From positions 1 to 53,912 of the forward strand of contig CAYXSA010000019.1 of the NCBI GenBank assembly GCA_964467315.1: DNA of 53,912 nucleotides. The letters run 5' to 3'. Source of the DNA: JAAFIM01 sp964467315. GTDB taxonomy: Bacteria; Bacteroidota; Bacteroidia; Chitinophagales; Saprospiraceae. This document shows, piece by piece, positions 7,550 to 16,096 of the stretch. The notes below the pieces were generated by a model. It ran no database searches, was not told where the DNA came from, and saw only the letters and a list, made by a program, of their open reading frames with translations. Both the position numbers and the translations under genes were made by a program. Position 1 is the stretch's first letter, and each line of letters starts with the position of its first letter.

Positions 7550-9301
7550 ATGAATGATTTAGCACAACTGCAAAAGTATTCGCAAGACCTCCATGCGATT
7601 CATGCTCAACTAAAAGTTATTGAGCAAACTTTAGATACAGAGATTACTAAAATAAGCAGCTCAGGTGATGAAAGTGAAGAACTGCTTGCCTTGCGCCAGA
7701 AGTTGCAGGATATGTGCGAAAGAGCCACTAAAGCTTGGCATTTGGTAGATAAACAAATAGAATCTGATGTTTTCTCGAAGGGGCTCAGGAATAAAGCTGT
7801 TGTTATAGGTGAGCTAGAAGCCTCTACGGAGTCCAAGAGCCCTATTTCTTCTGTAGCTAGTGTTGAAACTAAGTTGGACTTTCCTGATATTGGAAAGAGC
7901 AAAAAGCACAGCGGCTTTTTAGGAGTATCTTATGACGATGAGGGAAAACTATCGGTTACTGCTGGATACAAGTATAAGTTATTTGAGCGAAAAAAACCTC
8001 TAAAGGCATCTAGCGAATCTTTCTCTATTGAATTTATAAGCGAAGGGTATATTGAAGTAACAGGCAAGACAGAAACTGCGAATTTGTCTAATCATAGTGT
8101 GGTGCTTGGGATAAAAATCGCCATAGAGTTAGGAGTTAAAGCAGGTATAGAGCTCCCTAAAGCCGTACCACTTGTTAGGATAGAAGGAGGCGCGGGCTTT
8201 AGTTTTAAAGCAGAGACAACACTTACGCTTGACTTTGAAAAAAATACGGCAAGCATAACAAGCACCGCCCTAAAAATTGGAGGCTTCCTGTCTCTAACCC
8301 TCAAACCTGTAGAGTGGCTGGACAAGCTACTCAAAAAATTTAAGGCTGAATTATCTTTGACAGGAAAGTGGGAACTGGACATAGATACCATTCCTTTACC
8401 CAACAAAACGGTGCACATCGGAGATGAGCCTTTAGACTTAGAGTTTCTTAAGGATAGTGTGCTTCCGCCTGGTTTTGTTGCTTTTATGGAGGTGATGGAA
8501 GCAGTAGGGGAAGTATTGGAGTGGTTGGATGGAGCAGTGGGGGCGATTCTTGGTTGGTTGGGAGATTTGTGGGACGCTGTTTTTAATAGCAAATGGGAAG
8601 ACCTTCTAGAGAAGCATCAAGAAGACCTTAAGCTGGCAATAAGTACGGCAGCGCAAAATTTGCATATCACAGAGCAGCGCAAAAATCGTCTACTGCGGGC
8701 AAAAAAACAGGGGGAAGACGCTTTAAAAACGGAGCTTCTAAGTATAGTATCTGAAGACCCTCTGGTGGTTAAAGCGCTCTCGAAGGCGGAAGTTTTGAAA
8801 GAGCGGGCTGATAAACTTGAAGAACTACAAGCGAATTTTATGTTCGGACGGGGCGACAAAGAAACTTTTGAAAAAGAGCAGCAAGATTTCGAGAAAGATT
8901 CCGAAGAACTGCGCGATACGATTGAGCAGATAAATGCGCAGATATATAAATTTGTGGTTTCTTATGAAGAAGTAGACAAGCATTATGATTTGGATAAAAT
9001 GCCCGACCGCATCAATGCTTATGTAGCCATAGCTTCGCATACGAGTTTCACAGCAGATGAAATATCATTGTCGCTCTGGCACAACGGCAAAAGAGTAGAT
9101 ACAACCGTGCCTTTTAAAAAAATGCGCATCAATGCCAAAGAAGAGCGGCGTTTGAAAGTGGTCTTTATGTTACCTACAGACTTTAAGCCGAAAGAGAGTA
9201 AACTACACTTAGAATGCCGTTTGGACCAATACGGACATCTTTGGGATAAGGTCTACAAAACGCCTATAGAATTGGGTTTGGATATAGACCCTCGCATGTA
9301 A
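7550..9301 (+). CDS. Unknown multidomain protein with a hydrophobic helix block
   Basis: A 583-residue protein without a signal peptide. Regions in order: N-terminal helical part (1-75); a long beta-rich section (about 120-290) of alternating strands such as KLSVTAGYKYKLFERK and FSFKAETTLTLDFEKN; a hydrophobic, Trp/Gly-rich stretch (about 305-347, including AVGAILGWLGDLWDAVF) that could insert into a membrane; a charged coiled-coil section (350-475); and a C-terminal beta domain (485-575). No family is recognised. A soluble protein with a buried amphipathic hairpin beside coiled coils recalls alpha-helical pore formers, but this is only a structural analogy. It is the last gene of the cassette and is followed by a perfect terminator. 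Confidence 0.6.
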   Translation: MNDLAQLQKYSQDLHAIHAQLKVIEQTLDTEITKISSSGDESEELLALRQKLQDMCERATKAWHLVDKQIESDVFSKGLRNKAVVIGELEASTESKSPISSVASVETKLDFPDIGKSKKHSGFLGVSYDDEGKLSVTAGYKYKLFERKKPLKASSESFSIEFISEGYIEVTGKTETANLSNHSVVLGIKIAIELGVKAGIELPKAVPLVRIEGGAGFSFKAETTLTLDFEKNTASITSTALKIGGFLSLTLKPVEWLDKLLKKFKAELSLTGKWELDIDTIPLPNKTVHIGDEPLDLEFLKDSVLPPGFVAFMEVMEAVGEVLEWLDGAVGAILGWLGDLWDAVFNSKWEDLLEKHQEDLKLAISTAAQNLHITEQRKNRLLRAKKQGEDALKTELLSIVSEDPLVVKALSKAEVLKERADKLEELQANFMFGRGDKETFEKEQQDFEKDSEELRDTIEQINAQIYKFVVSYEEVDKHYDLDKMPDRINAYVAIASHTSFTADEISLSLWHNGKRVDTTVPFKKMRINAKEERRLKVVFMLPTDFKPKESKLHLECRLDQYGHLWDKVYKTPIELGLDIDPRM

Positions 9302-9307
9302 GCTTCC

Positions 9308-9358
9308 CGCCCCAAAAGTAGCCAGCTACCAAAAAAAATGCTACTTTTGGGGCGTTTT
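9308..9358 (+). terminator. Rho-independent terminator
   Basis: Perfect 15-bp stem CGCCCCAAAAGTAGC/GCTACTTTTGGGGCG followed by TTTT. It ends the three-gene helical-protein cassette. Confidence 0.85.
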
Positions 9359-9389
9359 ACGTTTACCAGATTTACAAACGCACCCAAAT

Positions 9390-10688
9390 ATGTACCTCTA
9401 CGCCAACGACCCCCATTTGCGCGCATGGCTGCCCGCTGTAGCCGATAGCGATTTTCCTATACAAAATCTGCCCTTCGGCGTATTCCGCCACCCCAAAACG
9501 GGCGAGCCGCGCGTATGCACACGCCTATACGATACCCTCATAGATTTATACGAATTGGGCGCAGCAGGCTTATTTAATTCGCTCGCGCCCCTCAATTTGG
9601 CGGTGTTTTTGCGCCCCTCGCTCAATGATTTTATAGCGCTTGGCAAAACCACGACTTTAGCCCTGCGCGACCAGATAGCCCGCCTATTCGCCCAAAATAG
9701 CAGCGAAGGCGAGCAGCTAAAAAACAAGCATAGCCTCCAAAAACTCGCCTTCCACGACGCAAACACAGCCCAAATGCTGCTGCCCGTCGAAATCGGCGAT
9801 TATACCGACTTCTACGCCAGCCGCCAACACGCGACCAATGTCGGCATCATGTTCCGCGACTCAGAAAACGCGCTCCTGCCCAACTGGCTGCATCTGCCCG
9901 TGGGCTATCATGGGCGCGCCTCTTCTATCGTCGTATCGGGCACGCCCCTGCACCGCCCCAAAGGTCAACTGAAACTCGATGCCGATGCTCCACCAACCTT
10001 CGGCGCTTCAGTGCGCTTAGATTTTGAGCTGGAAATGGCACTCATCATCGGCAAAAATACCAACTTGGGCGATACGATAAGCACAGACGAGGCAGAGGAT
10101 TATATCTTCGGCTTGGCGCTTTTCAACGACTGGTCGGCACGCGATATACAGCAATGGGAATACGTGCCACTCGGCCCCTTCTTAGGCAAAAATTTCGGCT
10201 CTACGCTCGCCCCTTGGATAGTCGTCCTCGAAGCGCTCGAAGGCTTGCGCACGCCTACTCCCACACAAGAGCCCCAGCCCCTGCCTTACCTGCAATTCAA
10301 AAACGCCAGCAACTACGAGGTACAACTCGAAGTAGCCATACAACCCGCCGACCACACGGAAAGCTATACCGTATCCCGCTCCAATTTTAAGCACATGTAT
10401 TGGAATATGGCGCAGCAAATCGCCCACCACAGCATAGGCGGCTGCAATATGCGCATCGGCGACCTGCTGGCTTCGGGTACGATTTCGGGTGATACGCCCG
10501 ATAGCTACGGCTCTATGCTGGAGCTGGCTTGGCGCGGTACCCGCCCCGTGAAATTGGGCGACACAGGCTTGGAACGAAAATTCATACAAGACCATGATAC
10601 CGTCATACTGCGCGGGCATGGCATCACAAAGGAAGGCATACGCATCGGCTTCGGCGAAGCCAAAGGCAAGGTTATGCCCGCAAAATAA
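9390..10688 (+). CDS. fahA: Fumarylacetoacetase
   Basis: A 432-residue cytosolic enzyme, the usual full length. It hydrolyses fumarylacetoacetate to fumarate and acetoacetate, the last step of tyrosine breakdown. The family metal ligands are visible: Asp140 in DYTDFYASRQHATNVG (His147 is the likely catalytic base), Glu213 and Glu215 in DFELEMALIIG, and Asp247 in FNDWSARDIQQWEYVPLGPF. The N-terminal SH3-like domain precedes residue 130. No other tyrosine catabolism gene lies next to it, so it is a stand-alone unit between a terminator and element E5. Confidence 0.95.
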   Translation: MYLYANDPHLRAWLPAVADSDFPIQNLPFGVFRHPKTGEPRVCTRLYDTLIDLYELGAAGLFNSLAPLNLAVFLRPSLNDFIALGKTTTLALRDQIARLFAQNSSEGEQLKNKHSLQKLAFHDANTAQMLLPVEIGDYTDFYASRQHATNVGIMFRDSENALLPNWLHLPVGYHGRASSIVVSGTPLHRPKGQLKLDADAPPTFGASVRLDFELEMALIIGKNTNLGDTISTDEAEDYIFGLALFNDWSARDIQQWEYVPLGPFLGKNFGSTLAPWIVVLEALEGLRTPTPTQEPQPLPYLQFKNASNYEVQLEVAIQPADHTESYTVSRSNFKHMYWNMAQQIAHHSIGGCNMRIGDLLASGTISGDTPDSYGSMLELAWRGTRPVKLGDTGLERKFIQDHDTVILRGHGITKEGIRIGFGEAKGKVMPAK

Positions 10689-10717
10689 AACCCAATCGGC
10701 GCGTAAGCGCCGAAAAA

Positions 10718-10808
10718 GCGTGAGGGATAGCAGTGGAAGCCACGCCGCGCAGCGGTGGGGCTGCAACGAATAGCCCGACCCCGCGCATTTGCGCGGGGGC
10801 ACGCCCCC
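10718..10808 (+). repeat. Three-way-junction element E5
   Basis: Blocks A, B and C are present; hairpin 2 is a compact CCCCGCGC/GCGCGGGG. An extra hairpin TCGGCGC-GTAA-GCGCCGA (10696-10713) lies just before block A. Confidence 0.85.
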
Positions 10809-10853
10809 CAAAAAACCTTTGAAAAAACGAAAAACGATAGAATAGGCGCTGAT

Positions 10854-12515
10854 ATGTGGAAAAAACTTTTGCAAAGCCTTGCCGCTTCCCTGATGTTTGC
10901 GAGCGTAGCGCGCGCACAGGAACAGCCAAATTTGAATTTTCCGATAGTAGATATGTCGGCTGCCTCCTCGCACCGATATTTTTACCTCTATAAAGCCAAA
11001 TCTATGGCGAAGGAGAACGCGGGAACGCTGGTAAATGTGCCCATTTGGTCGCACATCGATGCCGAATGCAATGCGACGGTAGCCGTCCTCTCCAATAATA
11101 CCAACAATTCGGGTCGCTTGGACGTTTTTCAGGACGCAAATCGCTATTCGCAAGCCTCCCTTTTGAGCCAAACGGAGTCGAATATCCGCCTTTGCAATAT
11201 GGTCATAGCGCCCATCGAGTACCCCTTCCTAAAAAGCGTGCTTTATAGCAACGCGCTACTCGAACCATCGGAGGTTTTTCGCTGTTTCACAGGGGTAAGT
11301 ATGTACCGCGAAGCCTTCGCCAGCCTCAATATCGACTATATGGGAGCGATTTTTGCCGAGCATATCGCTTACCTCGATTCCGAACTCGGTTATCCCCTCA
11401 ATAAAGACGGTAAACGCTACGAATGCCGCATCTTGCAACGCAGCGATAACCTCGATAGTTTGGTCAAAAATACCCCCAAAATCCTCTGGCTTATCAGCGT
11501 AAAAGGCGGACACGTCCTATCCACAGGCACGTTTTTGTACCAAGACCAAAAGGATACGCCCGATTTCAAGAAAATCGTCTTAGACAACATCGATAAACTC
11601 AAAGGATTGAAGCCCGTACAGCGCATCGGCAAGCCCGCGATGACGATAAATGTGCCGATTTTCTCTATCAGCTTCGATGGTTATTTCGATGACGGTCTTT
11701 GCGGACGCGTAGCCAAGTTTTTACCCATCGAAAAGGACGGTTTTCAGCCCCAAGATATGAAAACGGGCATCACACCCGTCGGTCAAGAAGCCATCACCCG
11801 CCTCCTAAGCAAGGAAGACGGACAGGCGCGCATACTTATCGACGTGGCGGGCATGGGTCTAAAGGCAAGAGAATGGTATTATAGCTTCAATAAAGAACGC
11901 CGCTACCTCAAAGACTCCATTCCAATCCTCGCCACAGGCGTAGGCATCAGCGGTATGAAGATGAGCGAAAACGGCTACGGAGATAGCGACGAGCTGGTAA
12001 AAAACAACCAAAATACCATTCTCAACAACCGACACGCCAATCTCTCCCGCGAAGACATCATACAAATTGTCGCCTCGCAGGGGCTGGTTGGCATCTCCTT
12101 AGAGCGCGACAAACTCATGGGCAGCACCATGCGCGCCCGCTACGAAAGCGCCCTGCCGCAGTCGGCACAACGCCGCCGCATCGCTTGCGAAGCCGTCGTC
12201 GCCAATATCTGCAAATTCATACAAGTTGCCCAAACCAAAGAGGCTTGGGACATGATTTGCATCGCCACCAATTTCGACCTCTACGGGCGCTTCGTCGAAC
12301 CCTACAACACCAGCGACCAATTGCCCTTACTCGCCCGCGATTTGTACGATTTTTTCTCCAATCCCCGCCCCATCGAGGGGCTTTTCACGGAGCGCGAAAT
12401 CAAACAATTCATGTACGGCATACCCGCCCGCGAAATCGTCGAGCGCATCATGTCGCGCAATGCCCTGCGCTTCGTCGGCAAGCATTACCCACGCTCTGCA
12501 GGGGAGAAAAAGTAA
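10854..12515 (+). CDS. Exported M19 (membrane dipeptidase)-like protein, probably degenerate
   Basis: A 553-residue protein with a signal peptide (MWKKLLQSLAASLMFASVARA). Similarity to the M19 renal-dipeptidase family is clearest in the second half: NNRHANLSREDIIQIVASQG, then GLVGISLER, then a distal ...IATNFDLYGRF segment and a C-terminal FMYGIPAREIVERIMSRNAL that matches the usual '...GGNFLRV' helix. The N-terminal metal motif HxD expected after the first strand reads VDMSAASSHRYF, so key zinc ligands seem missing and the usual 'GSDFDG' reads ATNFDL. It may therefore be a non-catalytic binding protein. The assignment comes from motif memory and is moderate. The start is set at the signal peptide. 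Confidence 0.5.
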   Translation: MWKKLLQSLAASLMFASVARAQEQPNLNFPIVDMSAASSHRYFYLYKAKSMAKENAGTLVNVPIWSHIDAECNATVAVLSNNTNNSGRLDVFQDANRYSQASLLSQTESNIRLCNMVIAPIEYPFLKSVLYSNALLEPSEVFRCFTGVSMYREAFASLNIDYMGAIFAEHIAYLDSELGYPLNKDGKRYECRILQRSDNLDSLVKNTPKILWLISVKGGHVLSTGTFLYQDQKDTPDFKKIVLDNIDKLKGLKPVQRIGKPAMTINVPIFSISFDGYFDDGLCGRVAKFLPIEKDGFQPQDMKTGITPVGQEAITRLLSKEDGQARILIDVAGMGLKAREWYYSFNKERRYLKDSIPILATGVGISGMKMSENGYGDSDELVKNNQNTILNNRHANLSREDIIQIVASQGLVGISLERDKLMGSTMRARYESALPQSAQRRRIACEAVVANICKFIQVAQTKEAWDMICIATNFDLYGRFVEPYNTSDQLPLLARDLYDFFSNPRPIEGLFTEREIKQFMYGIPAREIVERIMSRNALRFVGKHYPRSAGEKK

Positions 12516-12625
12516 GTGAAAAGTGAAAAGTGAAAAGTGAAAAGTGACCACGCAGTGAACGCGTAGCGAAAAGTGAAAAGTGAAAAGTGACCACGCAGTG
12601 AACGCGTAGCGAAAAGTGAAAAGTG
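12514..12625. repeat. Heptamer array GTGAAAA with a repeated spacer
   Basis: Three blocks of the 7-bp unit GTGAAAA separated by two copies of a 22-bp spacer (ACCACGCAGTGAACGCGTAG...). The array starts at the stop codon of the M19-like gene. Confidence 0.9.
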
Positions 12626-12711
12626 CGTTTTTTTGCCAGACTTGCAAATTTTTTACCAACTGTTTTTAGTTTTAAGTCATTGACAATCAAGCATTTATAC
12701 ATCAAGTGCCA

Positions 12712-12754
12712 TTTTCACTTTTCACTTTTCACTTTTCACTTTTCACTTTTCACT
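12712..12754. repeat. Heptamer array TTTTCAC (inverted)
   Basis: Six tandem TTTTCAC units, the reverse complement of the array at 12514-12625. Confidence 0.9.
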
Positions 12755-12760
12755 TAATTT

Positions 12761-12869
12761 GGGCGTGCCCCTGCTCCCCGCGCCTAAAGGCGCTTAAAGG
12801 TCGCAGGGTCGGGCTATCCGTTGCAGCGCCTTCATTTCATTTCGGCGCTTTCACTGCTATCCCTCACGC
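12761..12869 (-). repeat. Three-way-junction element E6
   Basis: Minus-strand copy. Hairpin 2 closes with CCCTGC/GCAGGG, a compensated variant of the CCCCGC/GCGGGG in other copies. Hairpin 1 is AGCGCC/GGCGCT of the GTGAAAGCGC...GCGCTGCAAC type. Confidence 0.85.
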
Positions 12870-12921
12870 AACTATCATTAAAGCATCTAATCAATAATAT
12901 CGTTTTTAGACAGCAGCTACA

Positions 12922-12976
12922 GTACTTGCTACCACTGCCGCCGAAAGGCGGCATAGTACCTAAACACAAAGCACAA
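12922..12976 (+). repeat. TACTTGC hairpin T1
   Basis: Second hairpin family: AGTACTTGCTACCACTGCCGCC, a short loop, then GGCGGCATAGTACC, followed by TAAACACAAAGCACAA. CGTTTTTAG lies about 20 bases before it. T2 is its inverted partner across the next gene. Confidence 0.8.
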
Positions 12977-13008
12977 CCTACACACAAAGCACAATCGTAA
13001 TTCCATAT

Positions 13009-14307
13009 ATGACCGCACCCCGTTTGATATACGCACTCCTTGCCTGCCTACTCCTGCCCCGACTCGCAGAGGCGCAAGGCATGATTTTGCTACCGATGGA
13101 CGATGACCAGACCAACCACCTCAAAGCCTACGGCATCGCCTACAAGGTGCTGGAGGAAAAAATGGAAGCCTATTGGCTGCTCAATTATCGGGGTGGCAGC
13201 TTCGCATTCACCAATACGGAAGCCTTCGCCCGCGAATGCAAACGCAGAGGCGTAAAATACGAAGTCCTGCCCCAAAGCAAATTCAATAGCATACTGACCC
13301 AAATCGCCCACCCAGAAGCCAATATGGACGCGATGAAGCTCGAAGTAGCCCCCAAAGTAGCCGTCTACAGCCCCAGCGTCAACCCGCAGGGCGGCGATGT
13401 GCAGCCTTGGGACGATGCCGTTACGCTCGTACTCACCTACGCCGAAATACCCTACACCCTCATCTACGATGATGAAGTCATGAGCGGCAAACTCGTAGAA
13501 TACGATTGGCTACACCTACACCACGAAGATTTTACAGGGCAATTTGGTAGATTTTACGCCCAATTCGCCAGCCAAGCATGGTACAAAACCCATGTAAAAC
13601 AGATGAAGGACTTAGCCAAAAAACATGGCTTCAATAAGGTTTCCGAACTGAAATTGTCGGTGGTCAAAAAAATACGCGACTTCGTATCGGGCGGCGGCTT
13701 TATGTTTGCGATGTGCTCGGCTACAGATACTTACGATATCGCCCTTGCCGCCGACGGCGTAGACATCTGCGAATATATGTACGACGATGACCCCGCCGAC
13801 CCCCAAGCACAGAGCAAACTCAACTTTGATAATACCTTCGCCTTTAAAGATTTTCAACTCGTGCGCGACCCCATGCAATACGAGTTCTCTACCATCGACG
13901 CTTCTACCGTAACGCACCCATATCGCAATGTCAGCGAGCAAATCGACTATTTTACCCTCTTCGATTTTTCCGCCAAATGGGATCCAGTCCCCACTATGCT
14001 CACTCAATGCCATACCCGCCAAGTAACAGGCTTTATGGGGCAAACTACCGCCTTTCGCAAAAACCAAATCAAATCCAATGTGCTCGTATTGGGCGAGAAT
14101 AAGCCCGCCAACGAAGCACGCTATATACACGGCACCTTCGGCAATGGCACTTGGAGTTTCTACGGCGGACACGACCCCGAAGACTATCGCCATTTCGTCT
14201 ACGACCCACCCACCGACCTCAATCTACACCCTACTTCAGCAGGCTATCGGCTCATTCTCAACAATGTCCTATTCCCCGCCGCTAAAAAGAAAAAACGTAA
14301 AACATAG
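13009..14307 (+). CDS. Exported conserved Bacteroidota protein, often labelled 'asparagine synthetase B'
   Basis: A 432-residue protein with an N-terminal signal peptide ending near LAEAQG. The sequence matches a family well conserved in Bacteroidota: LLPMDDDQTNHLKAYGIAYK, WLLNYRGGSF, DAVTLVLTYAEIPYT, YDWLHLHHEDFTGQFGRFYA, MCSATDTYDIALAADGVDIC, FSAKWDPVPTMLTQCH, GTFGNGTWSFYGGHDPEDY. The database name 'asparagine synthetase B' is familiar for this family, but no glutaminase (Cys1) or synthetase (ATP-pyrophosphatase) motif is present, so the label is likely wrong; the cofactor and reaction are unknown. A glutamine-amidotransferase-like Rossmann fold is possible. The gene is enclosed by inverted copies of two repeat families (E6-T1 and T2-E7). 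Confidence 0.7.
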   Translation: MTAPRLIYALLACLLLPRLAEAQGMILLPMDDDQTNHLKAYGIAYKVLEEKMEAYWLLNYRGGSFAFTNTEAFARECKRRGVKYEVLPQSKFNSILTQIAHPEANMDAMKLEVAPKVAVYSPSVNPQGGDVQPWDDAVTLVLTYAEIPYTLIYDDEVMSGKLVEYDWLHLHHEDFTGQFGRFYAQFASQAWYKTHVKQMKDLAKKHGFNKVSELKLSVVKKIRDFVSGGGFMFAMCSATDTYDIALAADGVDICEYMYDDDPADPQAQSKLNFDNTFAFKDFQLVRDPMQYEFSTIDASTVTHPYRNVSEQIDYFTLFDFSAKWDPVPTMLTQCHTRQVTGFMGQTTAFRKNQIKSNVLVLGENKPANEARYIHGTFGNGTWSFYGGHDPEDYRHFVYDPPTDLNLHPTSAGYRLILNNVLFPAAKKKKRKT

Positions 14308-14316
14308 TGAGTTACG

Positions 14317-14372
14317 ATTGTGCTTTGTGTTTAGGTACTATGCCGCCTGCGGCGGCAGCGGTAGCAAGTACT
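14317..14372 (-). repeat. TACTTGC hairpin T2 (inverted)
   Basis: Reverse-complement copy of T1, including the outer TTGTGCTTTGTGTTTAGG and the CTAAAAACG box at about 14382-14392. Confidence 0.8.
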
Positions 14373-14407
14373 TTAATTGCCGCCTAAAAACGACATTGTT
14401 GATGCTA

Positions 14408-14527
14408 GCGTGAGGGATAGAAGTGGAAGCGCCCACAAGTGCCAAAGGCACGCCGTGGTAGCGCTGTAACGGATAGCCCGACCCAGCGACCTTTAAGCGC
14501 GTTAGCGCGGGGAGCGGGGGCACGCCC
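14408..14527 (+). repeat. Three-way-junction element E7
   Basis: Blocks A, B and C are intact. Hairpin 1 is of the AGTGGAAGCGC...GCGCTGTAAC type with a nested GTGCC/GGCAC stem. Hairpin 2 has the CGACCTTTAAG loop. Confidence 0.85.
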
Positions 14528-14580
14528 AAACAATTACGAACACGAAATAAATGTGAAGGGCATTTTTAGATAGGAACTAA

Positions 14581-14632
14581 AGTACTTGCTACCACTGCCG
14601 CCGCAAGGCGGCATAGTACCTATACATCAAGT
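14581..14632 (+). repeat. TACTTGC hairpin T3
   Basis: Same core as T1 with loop GCAA, preceded by CATTTTTAG and followed by CTATACATCAAGT. Confidence 0.8.
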
Positions 14633-14643
14633 ATGTCCATCAT

Positions 14644-15846
14644 TCAAAGTCGTTCTACAATCGTGGCTACGCCCATGCCGCCGCCCGTGCAAAGGGTAAC
14701 GATGCCGCGCGATAAATTGCGCTCTTCGAGTGCATCGAGTAGGGTGGCGAGCATCATCGCGCCTGTAGCGCCGAGCGGATGCCCCAGAGCGATAGCGCCG
14801 CCGTAGATATTTATGCTATCCTCGCTGATGCCGAAATGATGTTGCATTTTTAGGGTGCTGGCGGCGAAGGCTTCGTTGACTTCCCAAAGGTCTATATCTT
14901 TTATTTGTAGATTGGCGGCTCGTAGGGCTTTATCTACGGCGGGAATAGTGCCCGTGAGCATGGCGGTTGGTTCGCCGCTGGCGGCGCTGGCGGCGATGAT
15001 GCGCGCGCGTGGGCGCAATCCTAAGCTTTTGCAAACCTCTTCGCTGGCGAGTAGGGCGAGGGCTGCACCGTCGGCACGCTGCGAGGAATTGCCCGCCGTA
15101 TGCAGATGCAGCACCTTATCCAAAGTAGGGTAGCGCCCCAAAGCCATCGCATCGTAACCCTTTTTGCCGATTTGAGCAAAGGAGGAAGGCAGGGCGGCGA
15201 GTTGCTCGGCATTCGTGTCGGGGCGTATGGTTTCGTCTTGAGCGAGGATAGACACGCCGTTTACATCGCAGACGGGCACCAGCGAGCGCGAAAAATGCCC
15301 CTTTTGTTGGGCTTCGTAGGCGCGCAAATGCGAGCTCAAGGCGTAGTGGTCGAGCGTGGTACGCTCATAGTTTTCAAGCGTAGCGACCAAATCGGCGCTT
15401 ACGCCTTGAGGTATGTAGTTGGCTTTGCTGCTGACTTCGGGGTCGAACAGTAGGCTACCGCCGTCGCTGCCCATCGGTACGCGGCTCATGCTTTCCACCC
15501 CGCCCGCAATCAGCAAAGAGCCGAAAGAAGCCGCGATTTTGGCGGCGGCGATATTGACCGCTTCGAGCGCAGAGGCACAAAATCGATTGACCTGCAAGCC
15601 CGCTATACCCTCGTGCCAGCCTGCGAAAAGTGCCAATGCCTTACCCAAGTTGCCGCCCTGCTCCCCTGTAGCCGTTACACAGCCAACGATAATATCATCG
15701 ACCAAATGCGTGGGGAACTGATGCCGACGATGCAACTCCATCAATACCGTATGCAACAGTTGTATAGGCTTTACCTCTTGCAAAGCGCCTGTGGCTTTGC
15801 CGCGCCCGCGTGGCGTGCGGACTGCATCTATGATATATGCGTACAT
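14644..15846 (-). CDS. Thiolase (acetyl-CoA C-acyltransferase)
   Basis: A 400-residue cytosolic enzyme of normal thiolase length. The nucleophile Cys90 lies in NRFCASALEAVN, His356 in GGAIALGHPLGATGAMM, and the second catalytic Cys386 in CTGGGMGVA. It cleaves 3-ketoacyl-CoA with CoA (fatty acid beta-oxidation) or condenses two acetyl-CoA. The sequence alone does not separate the FadA/FadI type from the acetoacetyl-CoA type. No partner beta-oxidation gene is adjacent. A heptamer array begins three bases upstream of the start codon. Confidence 0.93.
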   Translation of the reverse strand: MYAYIIDAVRTPRGRGKATGALQEVKPIQLLHTVLMELHRRHQFPTHLVDDIIVGCVTATGEQGGNLGKALALFAGWHEGIAGLQVNRFCASALEAVNIAAAKIAASFGSLLIAGGVESMSRVPMGSDGGSLLFDPEVSSKANYIPQGVSADLVATLENYERTTLDHYALSSHLRAYEAQQKGHFSRSLVPVCDVNGVSILAQDETIRPDTNAEQLAALPSSFAQIGKKGYDAMALGRYPTLDKVLHLHTAGNSSQRADGAALALLASEEVCKSLGLRPRARIIAASAASGEPTAMLTGTIPAVDKALRAANLQIKDIDLWEVNEAFAASTLKMQHHFGISEDSINIYGGAIALGHPLGATGAMMLATLLDALEERNLSRGIVTLCTGGGMGVATIVERL

Positions 15847-15849
15847 TGG

Positions 15850-15877
15850 GAATGACGAATGACGAATGACGAATGAT
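15850..15877. repeat. Heptamer array GAATGAC
   Basis: Four units abutting the thiolase start codon (minus strand). Confidence 0.9.
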
Positions 15878-15910
15878 GGGGGCTATGCTCTGCGCTTTTA
15901 TAGAGAGGCG

Positions 15911-15921
15911 CGGGCACGCCC
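15911..15921 (+). repeat. Remnant of a three-way-junction element (block C only)
   Basis: CGGGCACGCCC followed by AAATAAAAA; no block A or B lies nearby. It is a truncated copy. Confidence 0.55.
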
Positions 15922-15924
15922 AAA

Positions 15925-15958
15925 TAAAAAAACGCCCCTCTCTGCAAAGAAAAGGGCG
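15925..15958 (-). terminator. Terminator of the tRNA-Arg transcript
   Basis: On the minus strand CGCCC pairs with GGGGCG across a 16-base loop and is followed by TTTTTTT. It lies about 10 bases past the tRNA 3' end. Confidence 0.65.
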
Positions 15959-15967
15959 AATTTTGGG

Positions 15968-16041
15968 TGCTCCCAGCAGGGTTCGAACCTGCAACCTTCG
16001 GCTCCGGAAACCGATACTCTATCCAGTTGAGCTATGGAAGC
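15968..16041 (-). tRNA. tRNA-Arg (anticodon CCG)
   Basis: A 74-nt cloverleaf on the minus strand: acceptor GCTTCCA/TGGGAGC with discriminator A, D arm GCTC/GAGT, anticodon stem TCGGT/GCCGA with loop TTCCGGA giving CCG (reads CGG), T arm TGCAG-GTTCGAAC-CCTGC. CCA is not encoded. It is probably transcribed alone or with readthrough from htrA upstream. Confidence 0.95.
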
Positions 16042-16096
16042 GGCGTGTCAATCACAGTTTAAGCGCGATTAGCACGGCAAATATACGGCGTATTTT

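Larger units (their letters stand above)
12516..13008. other. Intergenic repeat cluster (493 bp)
   Basis: No gene. In order: GTGAAAA heptamers (12514-12625), about 85 bp of AT-rich unique sequence, the same heptamers inverted (12712-12754), element E6 (12761-12869), about 50 bp of AT-rich sequence and TACTTGC hairpin T1. The two heptamer arrays form a large inverted repeat. Confidence 0.85.
14308..14643. other. Intergenic repeat cluster (336 bp)
   Basis: No gene. It holds T2 (14317-14372), element E7 (14408-14527) and T3 (14581-14632), filling the space between convergent genes. Confidence 0.85.

Noticed and set aside
13009..14307. Asparagine synthetase B by name
   Set aside because: No N-terminal Cys, no PP-loop; the protein has a signal peptide. 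The familiar database label is not supported by motifs.
12761..14527. Classical insertion sequence
   Set aside because: The enclosed gene is not a transposase and no target-site duplication could be recognised.
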